From the NCBI GenBank assembly GCA_015654915.1, contig JAATFY010000090.1, forward strand, positions 1 through 7,904: 7,904 nucleotides of DNA, read 5' to 3'. Position numbers and translations under genes: made by a program. The DNA is from Rhodospirillales bacterium. GTDB taxonomy: Bacteria > Pseudomonadota > Alphaproteobacteria > UBA9219. The notes beneath the pieces are model-generated. The model ran no database searches and had not been told where the DNA came from. It saw only the letters and a program-made list of their open reading frames with translations. Below, piece by piece: positions 1-5,583 of the stretch. Each line of letters opens with the position of its first letter. Position 1 is the stretch's first letter.

Positions 1-748
1 AGGAAGAGGCGTCGGAAGCCAGAAAGGCCACGGGCCCAACTAGCTCCTCAAGGCGTGCGCGGCGTCCCATCGGAGTGAAGGTCAGAATCTGCCGTTCTTT
101 TTCCACGGAACTATGTTCTTTTTCGGCGCCGGACATTATATTTTCGAGATAACCGGGTGCTACGGCATTAACGCGTATGTTCTTTTGCGCCAGTTCCACC
201 GCCATTACGCGTGTGAGTTGATTTAATCCGCCTTTGGCGGCGCTATACGCGGCAAGGTTAGGGACGCCGACTGTCCCTGCGATGGAAGAAATATTGATGA
301 TGGAGCCGCCGGTCTTCTGTTGCATCATTTGTAACGCCGCAAGCTGGCTGCAATTGAAAACGCCCGTCAGGTTTACATCCAGAATGCGCTGCCAGTCGGC
401 GGGAGATACTTTTTCAATAGGGTCGATTACATCTATACCGGCGTTATTTACCAAAACGTCAACTCGTCCAAACCGATCCACGGCAAGGTCAATGAGCTTT
501 TGACATGTTTCACGGTTCGTCACATCGATATATATCGCAATAGCCTTGAAGCCTCCCGCCCTAATCTCGGCGGCGACTTTTTCGGCTTCCTCGGCAGACC
601 GGTCACAAACGACGACGGACGCCCCTAGAGACGCCAACCCTTTTGCGAGGACGCGACCTAAACCACGGGCGGAACCGGTGACGATGACGGTTTTGCCTGT
701 AAGGCTGAATAATTTGTCAGCCATCACTGTGACATCGGGTTGCATCAT
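1..748 (-). CDS. Classical short-chain dehydrogenase/reductase (SDR), 3' end missing
   Basis: NAD(P)-dependent oxidoreductase of the classical SDR (FabG-like) family; the gene runs off the left edge, losing roughly the last ten to twenty residues. Numbering from the ATG at 724 (MADKLFSL), the visible protein shows the cofactor glycine motif TGSARGLG (16-23), NNAG (93-96), the structural Asn of DVNLTG (118), catalytic Ser147, and the YxxxK pair Tyr160/Lys164, followed by a PG loop after the sixth strand. Asp41 at the end of the second strand favours NAD(H) over NADP(H) by family rule. The start is uncertain: the ATG at 748 overlaps the stop of the upstream GTPase gene as ATGA, suggesting translational coupling, and adds eight residues; the ATG at 724 matches typical SDR N-termini better. 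Neither has a clear Shine-Dalgarno. The substrate cannot be told; SDR specificity is not readable from these motifs. The gene is visibly richer in A/T than the GTPase gene upstream. Confidence 0.93.
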   Translation of the reverse strand, partial: MMQPDVTVMADKLFSLTGKTVIVTGSARGLGRVLAKGLASLGASVVVCDRSAEEAEKVAAEIRAGGFKAIAIYIDVTNRETCQKLIDLAVDRFGRVDVLVNNAGIDVIDPIEKVSPADWQRILDVNLTGVFNCSQLAALQMMQQKTGGSIINISSIAGTVGVPNLAAYSAAKGGLNQLTRVMAVELAQKNIRVNAVAPGYLENIMSGAEKEHSSVEKERQILTFTPMGRRARLEELVGPVAFLASDASS

Positions 749-1800
749 GCGGCACACGCTTTAAAGCCGTCGCGCAATGTTTTCTCATCCAGCTTGCGAC
801 CTATGAAAACAAGGCGGCTCTGGCGCCTGGCGCCTTCTTTCCATGGCGCCAGATTGCTGCCTTCCATCATCATATGCACGCCCTGAATGGCGAGGCGCTG
901 GTTGCTTCCCGCAATATCCAGAATGCCCTTATAACGCAGCAAATCCGGCCCTTTATTGGCGCGCAGATCGCCCATCCAGGCGTCGAATTTATCCGCGTAG
1001 ATCGGCTTGTCCTCGATCAGCGAGACGCTGGTGATCGTGCTGTCATGTTCATGGTCATGTTCGTGATGGTGATGATGATCGGGATTATGGCAATCGTGGT
1101 CGTGGCAATCCTCCTCATGCGCGTGATCGTGGCCATGATGGTGATCGTGCTCGTCCTTGTCGCCAAGGAAATCCGGCTCGTGTTTCAAAATTTCGTTCAG
1201 ATCGAAACTGCCGAGGCCAAGAATTTTGTCGAGTGGAACCTTGCAGCGTTCGCTGTGAATGATTTTGGCGAAGGCGTTGATATGGCGGATCGCATGCTCG
1301 ATTTTTTTCAACTCGTCGGCGCTCACTAAATCGGTCTTGTTGAGAAGAATGACGTCGGCAAATGCGATTTGTTCTTCCGCTTCGGTCGAATCTTTCAGGC
1401 GCTGCGGCAGGTGCTTGGCATCCACTACCGTTACAATGCTGTCGAGTTTTGCCCGGGCCGCCACGTCGGGATCGACGAAAAAAGTCTGCGCGACGGGGCC
1501 GGGATCGGCGAGGCCTGTGGTTTCGATCAGGATGCCGTCGAAATTCCGCGCGCGTTTCATCAGGCCGGAAATGACGCGGATCAGATCGCCGCGCACGGTG
1601 CAGCAGATGCAGCCGTTGTTCATCTCGAAAATTTCCTCGTCCGCGCCCACGATCAGGTCATTATCGATGCCTGCCTCGCCGAACTCGTTGACGATCACGG
1701 CGTATTTCTTGCCGTGCGGTTCGGACAGAATGCGGTTGAGCAGGGTGGTCTTGCCGGCGCCCAGATAGCCGGTCAGTACGGTGACGGGAATTTGTTCCAT
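745..1800 (-). CDS. G3E-family GTPase (COG0523/CobW), His-rich putative metallochaperone
   Basis: GTPase of the COG0523 group, whose members hand metal ions (zinc, cobalt, iron) to client proteins in the cytoplasm. The 351-residue protein has the P-loop GYLGAGKTT (11-19), the family-defining metal-binding motif GCICC (63-67), ETTGLADP as switch/Walker B (93-100), and the guanine-specificity motif NKTD (154-157). A loop at 217-253 contains 18 His and 2 Cys plus many acidic residues, then a CobW C-terminal domain fills about 255-345. The chosen ATG gives the usual family N-terminus (MEQIPVTVLTG) and is preceded by AGAGGG six bases upstream; a longer TTG-initiated reading frame from 1836 adds an unconvincing Arg-rich stretch. 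The stop overlaps the start of the SDR gene, so both are probably one transcript. The His-rich loop argues for zinc or nickel/cobalt handling, but the exact metal and client are inference. It could be a zinc-responsive ZNG1/ZigA-like chaperone or a cobalamin-associated CobW; no cobalamin genes are visible here. Confidence 0.95.
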   Translation of the reverse strand: MEQIPVTVLTGYLGAGKTTLLNRILSEPHGKKYAVIVNEFGEAGIDNDLIVGADEEIFEMNNGCICCTVRGDLIRVISGLMKRARNFDGILIETTGLADPGPVAQTFFVDPDVAARAKLDSIVTVVDAKHLPQRLKDSTEAEEQIAFADVILLNKTDLVSADELKKIEHAIRHINAFAKIIHSERCKVPLDKILGLGSFDLNEILKHEPDFLGDKDEHDHHHGHDHAHEEDCHDHDCHNPDHHHHHEHDHEHDSTITSVSLIEDKPIYADKFDAWMGDLRANKGPDLLRYKGILDIAGSNQRLAIQGVHMMMEGSNLAPWKEGARRQSRLVFIGRKLDEKTLRDGFKACAA

Positions 1801-1852
1801 CTTGAGCCCTCTCGTGCGCGCCCTGCGGGCGGGCAATTTCTAATGTCCCACT

Positions 1853-1881
1853 TAGATAGTTATATCAATAGGTTGTTTCAA
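1853..1881 (-). promoter_or_regulatory. Candidate sigma70 promoter for the GTPase-SDR operon, with overlapping dyad
   Basis: On the minus strand, TTGAAA (1881-1876) and TATCTA (1858-1853) are separated by exactly 17 bases and lie about 53 bases before the GTPase start. The -35 is a good match and the -10 is poor. A small dyad, GATA-N4-TATC (1855-1866), overlaps the -10 and contains the half-site GATATAAC, which resembles half of a Zur operator. COG0523 genes are often Zur-controlled, so this is suggestive only. Confidence 0.3.
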
Positions 1882-1986
1882 GCCGTTCGCTTGAAATCTT
1901 GCCTGAAAAGCCAATCTTGATGTTGTTTGCGGGCTGGAAAAAGAGTTAAATGAGCCGCTTTCGCCCACGAACGTCCGGAGATACAG

Positions 1987-2334
1987 ATGCAAAACCCCCG
2001 CAGCCAATTCTGGACAGCCAGCGAACCCGAAATCATGGAAATGCCCGATCGCCTTGACAGCGGCACCGCCGCCGACATGGAGCAGGGGGCGTCTTACTGC
2101 ATCCAGAATGGCACCCGCGAACTGGTGCTGGATTGCGCATCGATGAATTACCTGACATCCGCCGGTCTGCGCGCGATCCTGAGTCTGGCGCGGGACCTGC
2201 AACGCGTGGAAGGCAAACTGGCGGTGTGCAATCTGCAGGGACAGGCGGAAGCCATGTTCAAGGCTTGCGGCTTTGATCGTCTTGTTCCCGTCTGTAGCAA
2301 TCGCGACGAGGCCGTTGCCAGACTGACCGCCTGA
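1987..2334 (+). CDS. STAS-domain protein, anti-sigma-factor-antagonist type
   Basis: Stand-alone STAS protein of 115 residues, the usual size for SpoIIAA/RsbV-like anti-sigma-factor antagonists, which act in the cytoplasm by binding a partner kinase/anti-sigma factor in a phosphorylation-dependent way. The fold is recognisable from ELVLDCASMNYLTSAGLR (45-62), the strand-helix containing the phosphorylation loop, followed by a helix and a strand (KLAVCNL, 77-83) and the terminal helix with GFDRLVPV (95-102). The phospho-acceptor position is Ser58 in TSAG (57-60), next to Thr57. The start has a good ribosome site, GGAG at 1977-1980, six bases before the ATG. No HATPase kinase, PP2C phosphatase or sigma factor is encoded nearby, so its partner must be elsewhere. 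Within the STAS family, other roles (for example lipid-asymmetry MlaB or chemosensory STAS) are possible; the isolated gene context does not decide it. It precedes the GPP34 gene in the same direction, separated by a structured repeat. Confidence 0.9.
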   Translation: MQNPRSQFWTASEPEIMEMPDRLDSGTAADMEQGASYCIQNGTRELVLDCASMNYLTSAGLRAILSLARDLQRVEGKLAVCNLQGQAEAMFKACGFDRLVPVCSNRDEAVARLTA

Positions 2335-2340
2335 TATTTT

Positions 2341-2501
2341 CCTCCCCCCTTGGAGGGGGAGGATACGAGGTCTTAGCGAACGCAGTGAGCCTAGACCGAG
2401 TTGGAGAGGGGGTGCTTTTTTCCTTTACCCCCTCACCTGCGAAAACTAAGGTCTTACTACGTAAGACCAAGTTTTCGCTCCCTCTCCCTCAAGGGGAGAG
2501 G
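2341..2501. repeat. Intergenic palindromic repeat block with four stem-loops
   Basis: This stretch between the STAS and GPP34 genes is built of consecutive inverted repeats. (1) CCTCCCCC/GGGGGAGG at 2341-2348 and 2355-2362. (2) GGTCTTAG/CTAGACC at 2369-2376 and 2391-2397 with one bulge. (3) GAGGGGGT/ACCCCCTC at 2406-2413 and 2427-2434. (4) A long hairpin at 2439-2478: outer GCGAAAACT/AGTTTTCGC, inner GGTCTTAC/GTAAGACC, loop TAC. A last stem CCTCTCCC/GGGAGAGG lies at 2481-2488 and 2494-2501. The words 'ctccctctccctcaaggggagagg'-like and 'gaacgcagtgagc' are, from memory, typical of dispersed proteobacterial intergenic repeats. It may affect RNA stability or termination between the two genes. 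A reading frame crosses it in frame with the GPP34 gene but is not protein-like. Confidence 0.8.
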
Positions 2502-2519
2502 AAAGAGGTTACAAACTGC

Positions 2520-3194
2520 ATGACCAGTTCTTCCCATCCGCCGCTCACCATTCTCGAAGAATTTCTGTTGCTGGCGCTCGACGATGTGTCCGGCCAGTTT
2601 TATTCGCTCGCCCGCAGCACGCTGGATTGCGCCTCGGCAGGCGCCGTGCTCATGGACCTCACGCTGCGCCACCGGCTCGATAACGACCTCAAGCACATGT
2701 TCATCGTCGACAGCGCGGCAACCGGCGACGATATCCTCGATCCGGTTCTGCAAACCATGTCTCTGGCGCCGGTGTTGACGCCGCACCCCATCGTGCACTG
2801 GCTAAGCCGGTTGACGGAAGAAGGCGAAGCCTTGCGCGAGAAGGCGCTGCGGCGGCTGGAAGAGCGCGGCATCCTGAAACGCGAGGATAAAAAACTTCTT
2901 TGGGTCTTCGGCACGCGGCGCTATCCGCTCGTGCATGATCAGGAGATGCGCGAGGTTAAGCTGCGGATTTTAGGGGTTATTTTGCGGGATGATATTCCGG
3001 CCCCGCATGATATGATGCTGATTGCGCTGGCCCATGCCTGCGGGTTGTTCCGGCATATACTGAGTGGCGAGGAACTGGCCGCCGCCACGCCGCGGATCGA
3101 AGCGGTGGCGCGTATGGATCTGATCGGTCAGGCAGTAGCCAAAGCGGTAACCGAGATCGAAGCGGCAATTGCCATGGCTTCGGGTTTCCGGTAG
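2520..3194 (+). CDS. GPP34 family protein (GOLPH3/Vps74-like)
   Basis: Member of the GPP34 family, known in eukaryotes as the Golgi phosphatidylinositol-4-phosphate binding proteins GOLPH3/Vps74; bacterial members are widespread in actinobacteria and less common elsewhere, and their role is unknown. The 224-residue protein has the family signature in order: N-terminal LTILEEFLLLALDD (9-22), the GAVLMDLTLRHRLD helix (41-54), TGDDILDPVL (68-77), a central helical part with LREKALRRLEERGIL (105-119), and the beta-hairpin region LLWVFGTRRYPLV (126-138), which in eukaryotic members corresponds to the tetramerisation/hairpin element, then a C-terminal helical domain. No signal peptide or membrane helix is present, so it is cytoplasmic or peripheral to the membrane. 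The ATG at 2520 is preceded by GAGG at 2505-2508; an in-frame extension to 2385 only translates the repeat block and was rejected. The following gene begins 29 bases downstream, suggesting one operon. Confidence 0.92.
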   Translation: MTSSSHPPLTILEEFLLLALDDVSGQFYSLARSTLDCASAGAVLMDLTLRHRLDNDLKHMFIVDSAATGDDILDPVLQTMSLAPVLTPHPIVHWLSRLTEEGEALREKALRRLEERGILKREDKKLLWVFGTRRYPLVHDQEMREVKLRILGVILRDDIPAPHDMMLIALAHACGLFRHILSGEELAAATPRIEAVARMDLIGQAVAKAVTEIEAAIAMASGFR

Positions 3195-3223
3195 TTCTGT
3201 TGCTCTCTTAAGGATGGGATAGA

Positions 3224-4795
3224 ATGAAAAAACTCTTCGTCATTGCCTTGACCGTTCTTTTGCTGACAGCGGGTCTTGCCGCCGCGCAGGAAGCGCCGGT
3301 GCCGAAAAATTCGCCGCGCACGCCCGTGCATCGTCAGGCTTTGCCCGATCGCAAGCCCCTCATCCCGCCTTCCAGCACCGTGCAGGGCCAGGCCGTCATC
3401 ATCGACAGCGAAAAACTGCGCATCGGCGATATCGATATCCGTCTGTTCGGCGTCGTTCCGCCGCAGCTTTCCGCCAGCTATGGCCCGCAGGCGCGCGCTT
3501 TGCTCGACAGTCTTGTGGCCGGACAGACCATCAGCTGCCTGATCCGCGACCGCGACCAGAGCGGACGTTTCCTTGCCACTTGCCGCACGCCCAACAACAC
3601 CGATCTGGCCTATGAACTTCTGCGCCGCGGCCTTGCCGTGACGGCGCGAGGCTCGCTGGCATCCACGGATTTGGCCACGCCCTATCTTGCGGTCGAGCAA
3701 GCCGCGCAGGCGCAGAAAGCCGGTTTGTGGTCGGGCATCGTTCCGGCGCCCGTTCCAGTCGTCGTAGCTCCGGTCAAGGTTGAAGCTCCCGCCAAAGTCG
3801 AAGCCGTGCTTCCGCCGCCGCCGGCGCCCGCGCCGGTCGTTGAGGCGAAACCGGTCAAAATCGAAAAAGTTGCCGATAAGGTTATCCCAAGCGATGCGCA
3901 GGTTTCGGCGGTCGCTGCCAGCGTTCTCGCGCCGCCGGAGGAAGACGTTCTGGCGCTGCCGCAGCAACCGGCGGCTGGTTTCCTGATGCGTTACCAGTTG
4001 CTGGTGACCGGTTTTATCATGCTGATAACGGCGCTGAGTATTCTTGGCGTAGTGTCGGCCCAGCGCCGCCGCGAAAAACTTGACGAGATGAAAGCGGTCG
4101 CCGCCGCCCTGCGCGGCGAGTTGATGGCGGCGCGCGCCGTCTGTCAGGCGCGCCTGAAAACGCTGACCTCCGAAGCCGAAGACAAGGCCATGACATGGCC
4201 GCGTATCCGCGCCACTTTGTATCAGGCCTATGTCGGTCGTCTCGGCTGGCTGGGCGCCGAGCTTGCGCGTCAGGTCGCCTCCATCTACGGACAGGCCAGC
4301 GATTACGCCGCTTATTATAATGCCGTGTCGGGCAGCGGCGATGACGCGTCGAAAGAGCCGACGCCGAAACGCAAGGCGCTGGAAACGCTCGCGCAGCATA
4401 TCGACGAAGTCTTGCCGAAACTGGCGCTGATCGAGCAAACCGGCCATGTCACAGCGCCGCAGCACATGTATATACCCGCGCATTATGCGTCCACTCACGT
4501 GTCTGCGCCCATACCTGCGCCGGTGACGGTTGAGAAAACTGACGTTCCGCCACCCACCGCCGTCGATGAAGTGACGTCACCCCATCCGTCCGCGCCGCCG
4601 CTGTGGCAGTCGGTGCAGAAATTCGCCCGCGACCGGTTCGAGCGCAAAGCGCGTTCGGCGGCCGAGGAACCCCACGTGCACGATTATACGGCCCTGATCG
4701 AGGAAGAGATGGCCAACATGACGTTTGGCGAGGCCGAGGAAGAACCCGTAAAACTGCCGGAGAACGTGACCAAGATACGCAGCGCGGGGTCGTAG
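3224..4795 (+). CDS. Membrane-anchored protein with degenerate staphylococcal-nuclease-like domain
   Basis: Envelope protein of 523 residues (the stop codon is included in the span). Residues 1-21 are a Sec signal peptide (Lys-Lys, hydrophobic core, cleavage after AAA). Residues about 54-171 form an SNase/TNase-like domain: strand GQAVIIDSEKLRIG (55-68), DIRLFGVVPPQ (71-81), SGRFLATC (113-120) and ELLRRGLAV (131-139). Compared with staphylococcal nuclease, the IDGDT metal loop reads IDSEK and the LxVDTPE loop reads LFGVVPPQ, so the Asp40 and Glu43 equivalents are Val and Gln; the two arginines (Arg73 and Arg115 here) remain. A nuclease without these acids is probably inactive. A Pro/Ala/Val-rich linker (172-250) leads to one membrane helix (257-279) ended by RRREK, placing residues 280-523 in the cytoplasm; this tail is helical, with a Pro-rich stretch near 425-460, and is not recognised. 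It probably shares a transcript with the GPP34 gene 29 bases upstream; AGGA sits at 3211-3214 before the ATG. Confidence 0.88.
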   Translation: MKKLFVIALTVLLLTAGLAAAQEAPVPKNSPRTPVHRQALPDRKPLIPPSSTVQGQAVIIDSEKLRIGDIDIRLFGVVPPQLSASYGPQARALLDSLVAGQTISCLIRDRDQSGRFLATCRTPNNTDLAYELLRRGLAVTARGSLASTDLATPYLAVEQAAQAQKAGLWSGIVPAPVPVVVAPVKVEAPAKVEAVLPPPPAPAPVVEAKPVKIEKVADKVIPSDAQVSAVAASVLAPPEEDVLALPQQPAAGFLMRYQLLVTGFIMLITALSILGVVSAQRRREKLDEMKAVAAALRGELMAARAVCQARLKTLTSEAEDKAMTWPRIRATLYQAYVGRLGWLGAELARQVASIYGQASDYAAYYNAVSGSGDDASKEPTPKRKALETLAQHIDEVLPKLALIEQTGHVTAPQHMYIPAHYASTHVSAPIPAPVTVEKTDVPPPTAVDEVTSPHPSAPPLWQSVQKFARDRFERKARSAAEEPHVHDYTALIEEEMANMTFGEAEEEPVKLPENVTKIRSAGS

Positions 4796-4879
4796 AACGC
4801 CTTATTTAAACGAAAGATTTCTATACGGCAGGTGAAACTATTTTAACCATGGCCTACCGAGAGTGTTGTTCGGTATGAT

Positions 4880-4907
4880 TTGTTCCGAGATTTTATTGAT
4901 ACATAAT
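4880..4907 (+). promoter_or_regulatory. Candidate promoter for the 4936 gene
   Basis: TTGTTC (4880-4885) and CATAAT (4902-4907) are separated by 16 bases, and the -10 matches five of six consensus positions. A start of transcription near 4914 would give a short leader with GGAAG (4923-4927) as ribosome site. The region is AT-rich, so chance matches are likely. A weak hairpin TACCGA/TCGGTA at 4855-4860 and 4870-4875 lies just upstream and has no U-tract. Confidence 0.3.
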
Positions 4908-4935
4908 GCTGGTCTGGTTTTACGGAAGATAAATT

Positions 4936-5424
4936 ATGAGTTTCAGGGATTATGCATTTCAAGATTTATTAGAGATGGTGGACGGGTTCCCAACAGGACA
5001 GGTCGGGATGGGGTTTGGCCTTATAAAGGCTGACATGGAGTCTATTCCCAAAAAATACGAACTTTTAAAGAATCCCAATTTTAAAGAACATGCCATTTCC
5101 CTCGTATCACCGGCTGAGTCTGCTCGATTAATGCCTGTGCTTAAGGGTCTGGAAAGTAGCGGCAAACTTAAAACGGGAGCCCGTGTTGATGAGACTATTC
5201 TGATGCCCGCCTTGTTTTCTACCTTGGGCTACGCCTTGTGTGCGCAGGGACGTTCATTGAAAGCTCACGTTCAGGCGAATAGATCGAGCACGGAATTATT
5301 TCAACCTTACGAAAATAATATTCAGGAAGGTACACGCAAATTTTGCCATTTGTTGGCAAGAAAATCCCATGGTGCCAAGGAAATGGAGCTTTTCGTATTT
5401 TTTAAACCGCTCACATTACATTAA
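4936..5424 (+). CDS. Hypothetical protein, AT-richer than its neighbours
   Basis: I do not recognise this 162-residue protein. It has no signal peptide, no membrane helix and no obvious catalytic motif; the composition is that of a soluble, mixed alpha/beta protein, with a basic stretch near residues 128-146 and an aromatic C-terminal end (ELFVFFKPLTLH). The ATG is preceded by GGAAG eight bases upstream, which supports the start and argues for a real gene. The codons use A/T at third positions (AAA, TTA, AAT, GAT) much more than the flanking genes, and the surrounding intergenic DNA (4796-4935) is also AT-rich. The gene ends 23 bases from the 3' end of a convergent tRNA-Leu. Together these hint at horizontal acquisition, though no integrase or duplicated tRNA end is visible. 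A single short orphan could also be a fast-evolving native gene. Confidence 0.7.
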   Translation: MSFRDYAFQDLLEMVDGFPTGQVGMGFGLIKADMESIPKKYELLKNPNFKEHAISLVSPAESARLMPVLKGLESSGKLKTGARVDETILMPALFSTLGYALCAQGRSLKAHVQANRSSTELFQPYENNIQEGTRKFCHLLARKSHGAKEMELFVFFKPLTLH

Positions 5425-5446
5425 CGCCTATCTTTAAAAGCAAGAC

Positions 5447-5533
5447 TGGTGCGGTCAAGAAGACTCGAACTTCCAAGAGGTTTCCCTCACCAGCACCTCA
5501 AGCTGGCGCGTCTGCCAATTCCGCCATGACCGC
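5447..5533 (-). tRNA. tRNA-Leu (anticodon GAG)
   Basis: An 87-base type II tRNA on the minus strand. The acceptor stem pairs GCGGTCA (5533-5527) with TGACCGC, followed by discriminator A and an encoded CCA (5449-5447). The anticodon arm is CCAGC, loop TTGAGGT, GCTGG, giving anticodon GAG (5499-5497), which reads leucine CUC/CUU codons. A long variable arm (TGAGG..CCTC) and a T-arm with TTCGAGT in the loop fit tRNA-Leu. It lies between the divergently transcribed lipB and the convergent hypothetical gene. Confidence 0.96.
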
Positions 5534-5545
5534 ACGTCATAAACA

Positions 5546-5551
5546 CATATA
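5546..5551 (-). promoter_or_regulatory. Possible -10 box of the tRNA-Leu gene
   Basis: TATATG on the minus strand, ending 12 bases before the mature tRNA 5' end, is the best -10 candidate in the short gap between the tRNA and lipB. No good -35 hexamer is found 16-18 bases further upstream, so this is tentative. Confidence 0.25.
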
Positions 5552-5570
5552 GACACAGGGGGCTTTAGCA

Positions 5571-5578
5571 GAGGAAGG
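5571..5578 (+). promoter_or_regulatory. Strong Shine-Dalgarno deciding the lipB start
   Basis: GAGGAAGG lies five bases before TTG 5584 and is the only convincing ribosome site ahead of the lipB reading frame. It favours the TTG start over the ATG codons at 5629, 5632 and 5641. Confidence 0.55.
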
Positions 5579-5583
5579 CCGCT

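Noticed and set aside
1020..1160. Simple-sequence repeat of CATGxxCATG/GTGATG units as a possible regulatory repeat.
   Set aside because: The periodicity is explained by His/Asp codons of the metal-binding loop.
874..1329. Long plus-strand frame rich in Met/Val/Ile that looks like a membrane protein.
   Set aside because: It is the antisense of the His/Asp-rich loop of the GTPase gene, where CAT/CAC codons read as ATG/GTG.
2385..2519. A 45-codon N-terminal extension of the GPP34 protein.
   Set aside because: It only translates the inverted-repeat block, giving a Pro/Lys-rich sequence with no family match; the ATG at 2520 has its own ribosome site and yields the normal GPP34 N-terminus.
3128..4498. 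A 456-codon minus-strand frame.
   Set aside because: It is antisense to the pseudo-nuclease gene; it is Arg/Gly-rich, has no recognisable domain, and the plus frame has a signal peptide, domain and membrane helix.
4855..4875. Hairpin TACCGA/TCGGTA as a terminator of the pseudo-nuclease gene.
   Set aside because: The stem is only six pairs with a nine-base loop and has no T-run after it.
5441..5470. Possible attachment site at the tRNA-Leu 3' end.
   Set aside because: No second copy of the tRNA 3' sequence was seen in this window and no integrase gene is present.
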